In this document: positions 1-8,626 of the stretch, piece by piece | Numbering within the stretch: position 1 is the first letter of the stretch | Layout: every line of letters starts with the position of its first letter | Origin: Streptomyces sp. SM10 | GTDB taxonomy: Bacteria > Actinomycetota > Actinomycetes > Streptomycetales > Streptomycetaceae | Direction: 5' to 3' | Assembly: GCF_002910915.1 (NCBI RefSeq) | Contig: NZ_NEUF01000063.1 | Coordinates: 1 to 64,000 of the forward strand | DNA: 64,000 nucleotides | Position numbers and translations under genes: made by a program | The notes under the pieces: generated by a model | Database searches by the model: none | Told to the model about the DNA's origin: nothing | What the model saw: only the letters and a program-made list of their open reading frames with translations

Positions 1-1077
1 GGCCGGGACACCCGTGCCGCCACGGAGGCCGACCCCCAGCCGGTCACCCCGCAGGGCTCCGTCGGGCCCCTGAACGGCGGCGGAGCCCCGGGCCCGCCCG
101 CCCAGCCGGGCCAGGCGCAGCTGACGACGACCCGGACCGAGATCATCGACCGCGCCAAGAAGTGGGTCACCGCGAAGGTCCCGTACGACATGGAGGCGTA
201 CTGGTCGGACGGCTACCGGCAGGACTGCTCGGGCTTCGTCTCGATGGCGTGGAACCTCGGCAGCAACGAGTGGACCGGCAGCCTCGCCGGCTTCGGCACG
301 AAGATCGCCCGGGCCGATCTGGAACCCGGCGACATCCTCCTCTTCCACAACCTGGCCGACCCCGCGGTGGGTTCGCACGTCACGGTCTTCGGCGGGTGGA
401 CCGACACCACGCACAGCCAGTACCTCGCATACGAACAGACCCGCCCGAACGCCCGCAAGGCGACGACGCCGATGGCGTACTGGAGCAACTCCTCGAAGTA
501 CGTGGCCTACCGCTACAAGGGCGTCGTCAGCGGCGCGAGCGCCGGCTCCGCGACGGCGTTCCCGGGTGCGGCGAAGTTCGGCGCCGGTGCGGACAACGCC
601 CACGTGACCCGGCTCGGGGAGATGCTCATCGCCCAGGGCGGCAAGCGCTTCTATTCACAGGGCGCGGGGCCCCGCTGGAGCGACGCGGACAAGCGGGCGA
701 CCCAGGCGTTCCAGCTGGCGCAGGGGTGGAAGGGCAAGGAGGCCGACGGCGTCCCCGGCCCGCACACCTGGCGCCTGCTGGTCAGCGGCACCGGGCGCAA
801 GATCCCTGCGGCCGGGACGGGCGGCACCCCGAGCGCGGCCCCGGCGTACCCGGGGAGGAGCTCCTTCCGGCCGGGCGGGACCGGTGACCACATCCGGCTG
901 CTCGGAACCCGGCTGGTCAAGAAGGGATACGGCGCGCACTACGTGACGGGCCCCGGCACGCGCTGGACGGAAGCGGACCGCCGCAACGTCGAGGCGTTCC
1001 AGCGGGCCCAGGGCTGGAGCGGGAGCGCTGCCGACGGATACCCGGGGCCGGAGACATGGCGCCGGCTCTTCGCGTGA
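1..1077 (+). CDS. NlpC/P60-like cell-wall hydrolase with two peptidoglycan-binding repeats (5' partial)
   Basis: The frame is open from base 1 with no start, so the N-terminus, probably including a signal peptide, lies outside the window; 358 residues are visible. After a Pro/Gly-rich linker comes an amidase-like domain with the nucleophile-type motif RQDCSGFV (Cys at bases 226-228) and a His in VGSHVTVFGGW (bases 376-378), the Cys/His pair expected of NlpC/P60 or CHAP-type peptidases. Two similar repeats follow (visible residues about 185-265 and 285-357), each ending in a WRRL-like segment with AFQ.AQGW and DG.PGP.TW, as in peptidoglycan-binding domain 1. Likely an exported peptidoglycan hydrolase acting on cross-bridge peptides. 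The substrate bond is not certain, since the N-terminal part is missing. Confidence 0.8.
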   Translation, partial: GRDTRAATEADPQPVTPQGSVGPLNGGGAPGPPAQPGQAQLTTTRTEIIDRAKKWVTAKVPYDMEAYWSDGYRQDCSGFVSMAWNLGSNEWTGSLAGFGTKIARADLEPGDILLFHNLADPAVGSHVTVFGGWTDTTHSQYLAYEQTRPNARKATTPMAYWSNSSKYVAYRYKGVVSGASAGSATAFPGAAKFGAGADNAHVTRLGEMLIAQGGKRFYSQGAGPRWSDADKRATQAFQLAQGWKGKEADGVPGPHTWRLLVSGTGRKIPAAGTGGTPSAAPAYPGRSSFRPGGTGDHIRLLGTRLVKKGYGAHYVTGPGTRWTEADRRNVEAFQRAQGWSGSAADGYPGPETWRRLFA

Positions 1078-1125
1078 CGGCTTGAAGCAACGCAACGCAA
1101 CGGAACGGACATGACGGAGGCGGGA

Positions 1126-3198
1126 ATGCGCTCGACGGAGAACGTACGGGGCGAGTGGGACGAGCTGGGCGAGCGGGACACGCGGGTGATCGTGCCCGGG
1201 CCCGGTGCGGGGGACGCGCAGGGAGAGCCGCCGGCGCGGGGGCTGCCGGTGGCGCCGGTGCACGAAGCCGGGGTGCCCGGGCCGGGCGCGGAGCCGGAGC
1301 CGGCGAGGGAGCGGCCCGCCGGGACCGGGGTCGCCGACGCGCCGCGGGAGGAGGAAGCGGTGCCCGTGGAGACCGCGGATCCGGTGACCGGCTCTCCGCG
1401 TGCGGCGGACTTGCCGGCCGTCGAGGTCGAGGACATTCCGGCGGACCTGGGTCCTGCCCTGGACGCGGTCGCCGTGGTGGGCCGCCCCGCCGCCGCGGCC
1501 ACCGGCGTCATCCCCGTGGACCTGGACCTGGACCTTCCTCCCGATCGGGAGCAGGGCCTGGACCGGGACCTGGACACCTCCCCGGATCGGGAGCCGCTGG
1601 ACTGGGAACCGCTCGGCCAGGAGCCGGTGTGTGACCTGGAGTCGCTCGAACCCGAGCCCCTGGACCCGGAGGCACCGGACCCCGGGCCGCCGGCCGGACC
1701 GGGGCCGGTGTGGGGGCCCCCGTCGCTCCCGGAGGAGGTCCCCGGCGCGGTGGACACCCGCAGCGGGCCGGGCGGACCGCTCGGCCTCCGGAAGCCGGAG
1801 CCCGACGGCACCGTGGTCCCTGACGGCACCATCGGCCCCGACGTGACCGTGGTCCCTGACGTGTCCGTGGTCCCTGACGAGGAGGGGGCCTCCGAAGGAC
1901 CCGTGGCCTCCGGCGGGGCCCGGATCTCCGACGAGGCCGGGGCTGTCGACGCCGCCCTGGTCCCCGACGGGCCCGGGGCTCCTGGCGGGGCCCGGGTCCT
2001 CGACGGGTCCGGGGTCTCCGGCGGGGCCGAGCGCGCCCCGGTGAGGCTGACGGTCGGCGCCGCGGACCCGGTCGCCTGGTGGGGCGCCGGACGCAGGCAG
2101 CCCGTCATCTCCACCGAGACCACCGCGCCCATCCCCGTCCACCTGCTCTTCCGTGACGACGACCACGACGGCACGCCCGCCGGGGAGGGCGGCACCGCCG
2201 CGGGGGCAGGGACGGCGCGGGTGCCCGCCTTCCGCCGTCCGCCCCTGCCGCGTCACCCCCAGGCGCAGCCCCCCACCCGGTCCGCACCGCCCGCCGACCC
2301 CCGGCTCGTCGAGCGGCCCGGCCCCGTACTGTCCGGCTGGGCCGCGCTGTTCACCGCCGCGACGGGCGCGGCCGCCGGGCTCGCCGTGCTGTGGTGGCAG
2401 GGCGCGGTGCCCACCGCCGTGACCGCCCGGCTCGGGCTCGGGGCCCGCCCGTACGACGGGATCGGCACCGGCGTCTGGGCGCTGCTCGCCCTGCTGACGG
2501 CCGTGGCGCTGTTCGCGCTCTGCGGCCTCGGGCGGGGCCGGGCCGGACACGCCTCGGTGCTGACGCTCTTCGGGGAGTACCGCGGGAGTGTGCGGCGCAC
2601 CGGTCTCCTCTGGATCTCCCCGCTCCTGCTCCGCCGCAGGGTCGACGTGCGGCTGCGGCACTGGCGCAGTGAGCCGCTGCCCGCGGTGGACGCGAGCGGT
2701 ACCGCCCTGCGGGCCGTCGTCCTCGTCGTCTGGAGGGTCAAGGACACCGCGCGGGCCCTGTTCGGGGTCGCGGACCACGAGCGGTATCTGAGCGACCAGG
2801 TGGAGGCGGCGCTGGCGCGGGTGCTCTCGCAGCTGCCGGCCGACGCCTTCCACGAGGACACCCGCACCCTGCGCGACGCGGAGGCGGTGGGCGACGCGCT
2901 GACCCGGATGGTGAAGGCGGACTGCGCGCCCGTGGGTATCGAGGTGTACTCGGCGCAGCCGACCGGGATCGAGTACGCCCCCGAGGTCGCGGCCGCGATG
3001 CAGCGCCGCCGGGTGGCGGCCATCGACGCGAAGCACCGGGACGGGGTGCTGACCTCCGTGGTCGACGCGGTGGACGACACGGTGCGCCGGCTGACCGCGC
3101 GCGGCATCGTCGAACTCGACGGCTACGAACACAAGGCGCTGGTCAGGGATTTGACGGTCGCCTTCTACACCGGCCGTGGCGGCGGAGAAGGGGCCTGA
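1126..3198 (+). CDS. SPFH/band-7 domain membrane protein with a long low-complexity N-terminus
   Basis: 690 residues from the ATG at 1126, chosen because GGAGG sits 5 nt upstream; an in-frame ATG at 1111 has a weaker site. The first roughly 400 residues are rich in Pro, Glu, Asp and Gly, with short repeats around VVPDG, VVPDV and GGAR. Two hydrophobic segments (about residues 404-424 and 445-470) anchor it in the membrane, followed by a region matching SPFH/prohibitin proteins (VVLVVWRVKDTARALFGV, LSQLPADAF, VGIEVYSAQPTGIEY, AAAMQRRRVAAIDAKHRDG). SPFH proteins form membrane scaffolds. The acidic N-terminus is probably disordered. It follows the cell-wall hydrolase by 48 nt and may share its transcript. 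Confidence 0.75.
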   Translation: MRSTENVRGEWDELGERDTRVIVPGPGAGDAQGEPPARGLPVAPVHEAGVPGPGAEPEPARERPAGTGVADAPREEEAVPVETADPVTGSPRAADLPAVEVEDIPADLGPALDAVAVVGRPAAAATGVIPVDLDLDLPPDREQGLDRDLDTSPDREPLDWEPLGQEPVCDLESLEPEPLDPEAPDPGPPAGPGPVWGPPSLPEEVPGAVDTRSGPGGPLGLRKPEPDGTVVPDGTIGPDVTVVPDVSVVPDEEGASEGPVASGGARISDEAGAVDAALVPDGPGAPGGARVLDGSGVSGGAERAPVRLTVGAADPVAWWGAGRRQPVISTETTAPIPVHLLFRDDDHDGTPAGEGGTAAGAGTARVPAFRRPPLPRHPQAQPPTRSAPPADPRLVERPGPVLSGWAALFTAATGAAAGLAVLWWQGAVPTAVTARLGLGARPYDGIGTGVWALLALLTAVALFALCGLGRGRAGHASVLTLFGEYRGSVRRTGLLWISPLLLRRRVDVRLRHWRSEPLPAVDASGTALRAVVLVVWRVKDTARALFGVADHERYLSDQVEAALARVLSQLPADAFHEDTRTLRDAEAVGDALTRMVKADCAPVGIEVYSAQPTGIEYAPEVAAAMQRRRVAAIDAKHRDGVLTSVVDAVDDTVRRLTARGIVELDGYEHKALVRDLTVAFYTGRGGGEGA

Positions 3199-3242
3199 TC
3201 GCCTCCGGTTGCACCGGAGCGCGCCCTGAAACCCGATCCACA

Positions 3243-3296
3243 TTGGTCTGGACATGTTCATGCCGCGTCAATAATCTGGACTTGGTCTAGACCGCA
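3243..3296 (+). promoter_or_regulatory. DasR-type (dre) site and second copy upstream of the LPMO gene
   Basis: At 3282-3293 lies TTGGTCTAGACC, close to the DasR consensus around TGGTCTAGACCA. A second, weaker copy TTGGTCTGGACA lies at 3243-3254, 39 bp upstream, so the pair is also like the direct repeats known in Streptomyces chitinase promoters. It lies 70-120 bp before the chitin-active LPMO, which fits repression by DasR until N-acetylglucosamine signals accumulate. Confidence 0.75.
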
Positions 3297-3366
3297 CGAC
3301 AGCATGCGCGCAGCAGAGCCAGAACATCCCCAGAACATCCCCCACGTTCTCGAGGAGCGACACAGC

Positions 3367-3957
3367 ATGCGGAAAAGGGCAAGCGCGGCCGTCATCGGCC
3401 TGGCGATAGCGGGCGTCTCCATGTTCGCGACCGGCAGCGCCAGCAGCCATGGCTACACGGACTCACCCATCAGCCGGCAGAAGCTCTGTGCGAACGGCAC
3501 CGTCACCGGCTGCGGCAACATCCAGTGGGAGCCGCAGAGCGTCGAGGGCCCCAAGGGCTTCCCGGCGGCAGGGCCGGCGGACGGCAAGATCTGCGCCGGC
3601 GGGAACAGCACCTTCGCCCAGCTCGACGACCCGCGCGGCGGCGGCTGGCCCGCCACCCAGGTCACCGCGGGGCAGGGCTACAGCTTCCGCTGGCAGTTCA
3701 CGGCCCGGCACTCCACGAGTGACTTCCGGTACTACATCACCAAGAACGGCTGGGACTCCACGAAGCCGCTCACCAGGGCCGCGCTGGAGTCGCAGCCCTT
3801 CATGACCGTGCCGTACGGGAACCAGCAGCCCCCGGCGACACTGACCCACCAGGGCTCGATGCCCACCCAGAAGACCGGTAAGCACATCATCCTCGCCGTC
3901 TGGAACGTCGCGGACACCAGCAACGCGTTCTACGCGTGCTCCGACGTGCAGTTCTGA
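3367..3957 (+). CDS. AA10 lytic polysaccharide monooxygenase (chitin-binding protein)
   Basis: 196 residues from the ATG at 3367, preceded by GAGGAG; longer starts lack a site and would spoil the signal peptide. The signal peptide ends SASS, leaving His28 (HGYTDSP) as the mature N-terminus. His28 and His115 (TARHSTSD) form the copper histidine brace, and Phe188 (NAFYACSDVQF) is the expected axial residue. AA10 enzymes oxidatively cut crystalline chitin or cellulose outside the cell. The single-domain size and the DasR-type site upstream favour chitin. No carbohydrate-binding module follows. A strong terminator shared with the opposing tRNA-Lys lies just downstream. Confidence 0.93.
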   Translation: MRKRASAAVIGLAIAGVSMFATGSASSHGYTDSPISRQKLCANGTVTGCGNIQWEPQSVEGPKGFPAAGPADGKICAGGNSTFAQLDDPRGGGWPATQVTAGQGYSFRWQFTARHSTSDFRYYITKNGWDSTKPLTRAALESQPFMTVPYGNQQPPATLTHQGSMPTQKTGKHIILAVWNVADTSNAFYACSDVQF

Positions 3958-3970
3958 TCCGACACAACGC

Positions 3971-4008
3971 ACAGTGGGCGGTCTCCTCGGAGGGAGACCG
4001 CCCACTGT
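3971..4008. terminator. bidirectional terminator between LPMO gene and tRNA-Lys
   Basis: A perfect 16-bp stem (3971-3986 with 3993-4008) and a 6-nt loop lie between the convergent LPMO gene and tRNA-Lys. Confidence 0.85.
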
Positions 4009-4011
4009 GGT

Positions 4012-4098
4012 GTCGGTGCGCCGTCAGGGACTCGAACCCCGGACCCGCTGATTAAGAGTCAGCTGCTCTAACCAACTGAGCTAACGGCGCCTGGTGAC
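4012..4098. repeat. 87-bp direct repeat, copy 1 (contains tRNA-Lys)
   Basis: Bases 4012-4098 are identical to 15307-15393. The match covers the whole tRNA plus 5 bases past its 3' end and 8 bases before its 5' end, then stops. Both copies have the same orientation and lie about 11.3 kb apart. Confidence 0.95.
4017..4090 (-). tRNA. tRNA-Lys (CUU), copy 1
   Basis: Read on the minus strand this folds as a tRNA: acceptor GCGCCGT pairs with ACGGCGC, the D-arm follows, the anticodon loop is CTCTTAA (anticodon CUU) and the T-loop is TTCGAGT. The discriminator base is A at 4017; CCA is not encoded. Identical to the copy at 15312-15385. Confidence 0.96.
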
Positions 4099-4352
4099 TC
4101 GAAAATAATACCTGGTCCCCGGGGGTGCTGATGACACGTGCCCGGCTCCCTCCGCGTGGCTCTCGCCACATCTCTCCTCGCGCCCCTTCCCATGCCCGCC
4201 AGGGGCACTTCCGGCCGACTCCTCCGACATCACCGCGCCCGTCCTGGTCAAGGACGACCAACGGTGGGCGCACCTTCGTCGGCGAGGTGTGGCTGCCGAC
4301 GCCCGAGCAGTCGGCCCGCTGACCGAGGGGACACGTCGTGCGTGGACCGGCG

Positions 4353-5111
4353 TCAGAGCGCCAGCGACAGGAGGACCGGCGCGGCGCGCCGGTTGAGCGT
4401 GGCGGCCGCGGCGCGCAGCCGGTGCGCGTGCTCGATGGGCAGCGACAGGGCCAGGCAGCCCGCCGACGAGCCGGCCGTCAGGGGGACCGCCGCGCAGACC
4501 GTACCCACGGCGTACTCCTGCAGATCCAGGACCGGCACCGTCGCGGGCTGGCTGTCCAGCTTCGAGAAGAGCACCTTCTCGCTCGTGATGGTCCGCGACG
4601 TCAGCCGCGCGATCCGGTGCCGCGCCATGTGGTCGCGTCGGCCGTTCTGGTCGAGCTGGGTGAGCAGGCACTTCCCGATCGCGCTGGCGTGCGCCGCCGA
4701 GCGGAAGTCCACCCACTCGTTGACGGCGGGCGTGCGCGGCCCGTCCGCGACCTGCGTGACCCGGATCTCCCCGTCGACGTAGCGGCTGACGTAGACCGCC
4801 GCACCGACCGAATCCCGGAGCTGGACCAGCGTCTGCTGGAGCTTCGCCTCCAGGGCCCGCCTGCGGGCGGCTCCGGAGCCGAGTTCGAGGAGCGAGGAAC
4901 CGATGATGTACGCGCCGTCGGTGACCTGCTCGACGTATCCCTCGCGGCGCAGCGTCAGCAGGAGGGGCGTGAGGTGCCCGGGCGGCAGACCCGTCTCCCG
5001 GGAGATCCGGGCCTCGGTCACCCCGCTGCCGTGCGTCGACACGGACTCGAGCACACGCAAGGCGTACTGCACGGAATGGAACGGCGCCTTCGGCTCGGGC
5101 TTCAACGCCAC
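4353..5111 (-). CDS. IclR-family transcriptional regulator
   Basis: 252 residues from the GTG at 5111, preceded by GAAGGGGG; the longer frame upstream has no plausible start. An N-terminal winged helix (about residues 10-75; SVQYALRVLESV, ISRETGLPPGHLTPLLLTL) precedes the ligand-binding domain (AASAIGK-like HASAIGKCLL, then VCAAVPL and GCLALSLP), the usual IclR layout and length. It lies downstream of, and in the same direction as, the ehu-type transporter genes. This suggests it controls them, but the ligand is unknown. The 262 bases between this gene and tRNA-Lys show no gene. Confidence 0.92.
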   Translation of the reverse strand: MALKPEPKAPFHSVQYALRVLESVSTHGSGVTEARISRETGLPPGHLTPLLLTLRREGYVEQVTDGAYIIGSSLLELGSGAARRRALEAKLQQTLVQLRDSVGAAVYVSRYVDGEIRVTQVADGPRTPAVNEWVDFRSAAHASAIGKCLLTQLDQNGRRDHMARHRIARLTSRTITSEKVLFSKLDSQPATVPVLDLQEYAVGTVCAAVPLTAGSSAGCLALSLPIEHAHRLRAAAATLNRRAAPVLLSLAL

Positions 5112-5247
5112 GGTTCCCCCTTCAGGGCATCTGCCAGGTGGTGACCTCAAGCTCACGACCCACGATAGTCGCCGAGAGGCGGATTTGGAGGAGCTGAAGG
5201 GGAGTTGATGGTGCGCCCCGGCATCGTCAGCAGGGGCGCACTCCAAC

Positions 5248-5279
5248 GGCATATGCCAAGGTCATGAGCTCTATGCCAA
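5248..5279. promoter_or_regulatory. candidate operator between ehuA and the IclR gene
   Basis: A 10-bp palindrome GGCATATGCC lies at 5248-5257. The octamer TATGCCAA occurs at 5252-5259 and again at 5272-5279, exactly 20 bp apart, which is two helical turns. The position 140-170 bp upstream of the IclR start suggests a regulator site. No consensus supports it. Confidence 0.4.
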
Positions 5280-5287
5280 AGGCAAGG

Positions 5288-6121
5288 TCACAGCACCGCG
5301 TTGAGGAACTCGCGCGTACGTTCGTGTTCGGGGTCGGTGAATATCTTCTCCGGGGATCCGGACTCCACGACCCGTCCCGCGTCGAACATGAGCACCTTCT
5401 CCGAGACGTCCCGGGCGAAGTTCATCTCGTGGGTCACGCAGAGCATGGTGATGTTGGTGTTCCTGGCGATGTCGCACAGCAGGTCCAGCACACCGGCCAC
5501 GAGTTCGGGGTCCAGCGCGGACGTCACCTCGTCGAGCAGCAGGATCTCCGGCCGCATCGCCAGCGCACGCGCGATGGCCACGCGCTGCTGCTGGCCGCCG
5601 GAGAGCTGGGAGGGGTGGGCGTCGATCTTCCCGGAGAGCCCGACGAGGTCGAGCAGCTCCCGGGCGCGGGTCTCCGCCTCGTCCTTGTCCATGCCGAGGA
5701 CGTTGACCGGCGCCTCGGTGATGTTCTGGAGCACCTTCATGTTCGGGAAGAGGTTGAACTGCTGGAAGACCATCCCGATCTTCTTCCGGGACTCACGCAG
5801 CTGCTTCTCGCCCGCGGGCTTCAGCGCGCCGGACGGCGTCCGCACATGCGACAGCGGGGAGCCGTCGACCCAGATCACGCCGTCGCTGACCTTCTCCAGC
5901 GTCATGAGCAGCCGCAGGATGGTGGTCTTGCCCGAGCCGCTCGGCCCGATCAGCGTCACGTGCTCGCCGCGCCGCACGGTGAAGTCCAGCTCGTCCAGCA
6001 CCACGTGGTCGCCGTAGCGCTTGACGACCTTGTCGAAGCGGACCAGCGGCTCGACGCCCGTGGCCAGGGGGTCCGGGGCCGCGTCCGCGATCTTCCTGAG
6101 GGGGGCGGGTTCAGTGGCCAA
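5288..6121 (-). CDS. ehuA: ABC transporter ATPase, EhuA-like (ectoine/polar amino acid type)
   Basis: 277 residues. The TTG at 6121 is chosen because GGAG lies 7 nt upstream; it overlaps the permease stop by 11 nt. Walker [10 protein letters not shown], signature LSGGQQQR, Walker B ILLLDE and the H-loop VTHE are intact, so it should hydrolyse ATP. The stretch [18 protein letters not shown] and the end [11 protein letters not shown] resemble EhuA of the ectoine/hydroxyectoine importer, within the polar amino acid (HisP/GlnQ) group. It ends the ehuB-C-D-A run, with the IclR gene after it. Family is certain. The ectoine assignment rests on resemblance, and another compatible solute or amino acid is possible. 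Confidence 0.75.
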   Translation of the reverse strand: MATEPAPLRKIADAAPDPLATGVEPLVRFDKVVKRYGDHVVLDELDFTVRRGEHVTLIGPSGSGKTTILRLLMTLEKVSDGVIWVDGSPLSHVRTPSGALKPAGEKQLRESRKKIGMVFQQFNLFPNMKVLQNITEAPVNVLGMDKDEAETRARELLDLVGLSGKIDAHPSQLSGGQQQRVAIARALAMRPEILLLDEVTSALDPELVAGVLDLLCDIARNTNITMLCVTHEMNFARDVSEKVLMFDAGRVVESGSPEKIFTDPEHERTREFLNAVL

Positions 6122-6755
6122 GGCGCTTCTCCAGCTTTCTCATCAGCAGCGAGGTCGGGTAGCTCGCGACCAGGAAGATCAGCCCTGCGAGCGTCCACGC
6201 CTCCGTGTACGCGAAGTGGTCGGCCCCGTACTTCCGGGCCTCGAAGACCATCTCCTGCACCGTGATCACGGCCAGGAACGGGGTCTCCTTGAACATCGAG
6301 ATGGCGTAGTTGCCCAGCGCCGGCAGCACGTTGCGCACCGCCTGGGGCAGGATCACCGCCTGCCAGGTCCGACGGGGTGACATGGACAGGGCCCGGCAGG
6401 CCTCCCACTGGCCCTTGGGGACCCCGTCGATGCCCGCCCGGTACACCTCGGAGGTGTACGTGGCGTAGTGGAGGCCCAGCACCACGATGCCGGTGGTCAG
6501 CGGTTCCACGGTGGGGAACACGGCCACCGCGCCCACCAGCTGGACCAGCAGGGGGGTGGAGCGGACGAACTCCATGACGGCCTTCACGGGCACCGTCACG
6601 AGGCGGGACGGTGCCCGTCCGGCCACCGCGATCGCGAGCCCGAGCACCGCCGCGACGAGTGTGCCGAGCAGCGTCGCCAGCAGGGTGGTCCGGAACCCTT
6701 CGAGCAGCAGGGGGAGGGCCTCATGGGCGGCGTCCCAGTCGAATGTCTGGTTCAC
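6111..6755 (-). CDS. ehuD: polar amino acid/ectoine-type ABC permease, EhuD-like
   Basis: 214 residues and several hydrophobic segments, of the HisM/GlnP permease type. The cytoplasmic coupling loop reads EACRALSMSPRRTWQAVILP, matching the EAA motif that contacts the ATPase, and RSTPLLVQL is typical of the family. Its ATG at 6755 overlaps the end of the first permease (ATGA, 4 nt) and its end overlaps the ATPase start, so the genes are translationally coupled. It would form the membrane heterodimer with the product of 6752-7486. Confidence 0.82.
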   Translation of the reverse strand: MNQTFDWDAAHEALPLLLEGFRTTLLATLLGTLVAAVLGLAIAVAGRAPSRLVTVPVKAVMEFVRSTPLLVQLVGAVAVFPTVEPLTTGIVVLGLHYATYTSEVYRAGIDGVPKGQWEACRALSMSPRRTWQAVILPQAVRNVLPALGNYAISMFKETPFLAVITVQEMVFEARKYGADHFAYTEAWTLAGLIFLVASYPTSLLMRKLEKRLGH

Positions 6756-7486
6756 CGGGAGCCTCCGGCCGTCGTGACGGGTTCGGCGCTACGGGCCTTG
6801 AACAGACCCCGGGCGCCGGTGTGCAGGCCGAGGCGCCGCTTGGCGGACCGCTCCAGCAGGTTCATCAGCAGCGTCAGTGCGTAGGCGAGCACGAAGTAGA
6901 CGGCCAGCAGCAGCAGATACGCGGCGAGACTCTCTCCCGTCAGGCTGCGGACATGTTCGATCGCCGTCATCAGGTCGGCGGCGGAGAGCAGCCACAGCAG
7001 CGGGGTGGCCTTCAGGAGCTGGATCAGCAGGTTGGTGAAGGAGGGGATCATCTGCACCCAGGCCTGGGGCAGGATCACCTTCCGCATCCGGTGGAACGGC
7101 GACATGTTCAGCGCCACGGCAGCCTCGTACTGCGCGCGCGGCACCGAGTTGATGGCGCCGCGCACGATCTCGGAGCCGTACGCCCCGAAGTTCAGCCCGA
7201 GGGCCACCACTCCGCAGAGCAGGGGCGTCAGTTCGTAGCCCGTCAGCTGCGGCATGGCGTAGTAGAACCAGAACAGCTGGACGTAGAGCGAGGTGCCGCG
7301 GAAGAACTCCACGACGGTCCGGGAGACCCCGCGCACCGGCAGGAGCCTGCTCCCCGCCATCAGGCCGAGGGCGAAGGACAGCACCAGCGCGAACAGCGAA
7401 CCCAGGACCGTCGCTTCCAGCGTCACCAGGAAGCCGGATCTGATCTGCGGGAACTCGTCGGCGAAGGTGGAGAAGAAGTCACTCAT
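6752..7486 (-). CDS. ehuC: polar amino acid/ectoine-type ABC permease, EhuC-like
   Basis: 244 residues with the same permease fold as its neighbour: EFFRGTSLYVQLFWFYYAMP near the start, the EAA-type loop EAAVALNMSPFHRMRKVILP, and hydrophobic segments to about residue 215. The C-terminal tail (about 25 residues after RRLGLHTG) is hydrophilic and longer than usual. It starts 19 nt after the binding-protein gene and overlaps the second permease by 4 nt. Confidence 0.82.
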   Translation of the reverse strand: MSDFFSTFADEFPQIRSGFLVTLEATVLGSLFALVLSFALGLMAGSRLLPVRGVSRTVVEFFRGTSLYVQLFWFYYAMPQLTGYELTPLLCGVVALGLNFGAYGSEIVRGAINSVPRAQYEAAVALNMSPFHRMRKVILPQAWVQMIPSFTNLLIQLLKATPLLWLLSAADLMTAIEHVRSLTGESLAAYLLLLAVYFVLAYALTLLMNLLERSAKRRLGLHTGARGLFKARSAEPVTTAGGSR

Positions 7487-7505
7487 ACGCTGTGGTCCGT
7501 CCCCG

Positions 7506-8408
7506 TCAGCCCTTGCACAGGTCGGCGGTCTTCAGATCGGCCGGCGGGACCTCCGTGGCGCCGAAGCCGTACTCCTGCAGCAGCTCCACGTAGCGCGACT
7601 TGTCGGAGACGATCTTCTTGAGCTCCCGGTTGAAGGAGTCCCGCAGGTCCTCGTTGCCCTGGCGGAACACCGCGCCGCCCGGGGAGAACTGCTGCTTGCC
7701 GTCCAGTTCGGGGACGAAGGCCTCGGTCACCTCGGTGTCGGGGTTGGTCTTCGCCAGCCAGCGCAGCGAGATGCCGGTGAGCAGGAAGGCGTCGACCCGG
7801 CCGCCCTTGACCGCGTCCGCGCCGTCCTGAGGCTTCTGCAGCGTCTTGATCTTCCCCTCGGCGATGCCCGCGCCCTTGGCGTACGAGGCCTCCACCGCAC
7901 CCGACATCACGCCGACGGTGATCCCGGCGGCCTTCGCCGAGGCGAGGTCGGTGACCTGCTTCGGGTTGCCCTTCTTCACCATCATGGCCGTCGGGGAGAT
8001 GAACTCCGGCTCGGAGAAGACGGCGTTGGCGCAGCGCTCGGGAGTGATCGCCATGCCCGCGCTGACCACGTCGTACTTGCCCGCCTGCAGACCGGGGATG
8101 AGGCCGTCCCACTCCGACAGGGTGGGCTTCAGCTCCTCGACGCCGAGCGCCTTGAATATCTCCCCGTGGAGGGTGGGCGCCTCGCCCTTGAGCTCCTTGC
8201 CCTCCATGTAGCCGTACGGGGCCTCGTTGGCGTAGGCGACCCGGACGAAGCCCTGCTTGCGGAGCTTGTCGAGGGCGCCCTCACCGTTCGCGGCGCCTTC
8301 GTCGGTCTTGCTGCAGGCGGAGAGCAGGCCGGGGACGACGAGCAGACCTCCCACGGCTGCCGATCGATTGAGGAAGCCCCGACGGGACAGGTGAGGGAAG
8401 TCAGCCAT
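7506..8408 (-). CDS. ehuB: lipoprotein substrate-binding protein, EhuB-like
   Basis: 300 residues from the ATG at 8408; a TTG at 8417 is also possible. The N-terminus has twin arginines (SRRGFLNR), a hydrophobic stretch and a lipobox ending LLSAC, so the mature protein should be a lipid-anchored receptor, probably Tat-exported. The family-3 solute-binding fold is shown by VRVAYANEAPYGYMEG, SAGMAITPERC and SGAVEASYAKG; the ITPERC signature and the ending LKTADLCKG resemble EhuB. First gene of the coupled transporter set; about 220 bp separate it from the dehydrogenase stop, which would hold its promoter. Ligand predicted only. Confidence 0.8.
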   Translation of the reverse strand: MADFPHLSRRGFLNRSAAVGGLLVVPGLLSACSKTDEGAANGEGALDKLRKQGFVRVAYANEAPYGYMEGKELKGEAPTLHGEIFKALGVEELKPTLSEWDGLIPGLQAGKYDVVSAGMAITPERCANAVFSEPEFISPTAMMVKKGNPKQVTDLASAKAAGITVGVMSGAVEASYAKGAGIAEGKIKTLQKPQDGADAVKGGRVDAFLLTGISLRWLAKTNPDTEVTEAFVPELDGKQQFSPGGAVFRQGNEDLRDSFNRELKKIVSDKSRYVELLQEYGFGATEVPPADLKTADLCKG

Positions 8409-8626
8409 GGTTCGCAATCTCCTGGAGAAATCGGGGTGTCGAACAGTCCGGACAGACTGAGCACCTGCCCGATCCCGGACGTCTATGCAGGAAGCGCTGC
8501 CATGTAATCGAACGGTGGCCGGAAGGTGACCTTCCCGTGTCTCGTCGTGGGCGCAGGGCGACGACCGGTGTGCGGGGTGTGTTCCCCTCCGTGCGGCCGT
8601 CCATGACCGGCCGTCACGATGTCCGA

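Noticed and set aside
1790..2040. short repeats in the SPFH gene that could suggest a CRISPR-like array
   Set aside because: The repeats are short, in-frame and coding, without regular unique spacers; no cas genes are near.
655..3261. 868-residue open frame on the minus strand opposite the hydrolase and SPFH genes
   Set aside because: It is a GC-rich shadow of two genes with clear domains on the plus strand; the product is Arg/Gly/Pro-rich with no recognisable domain.
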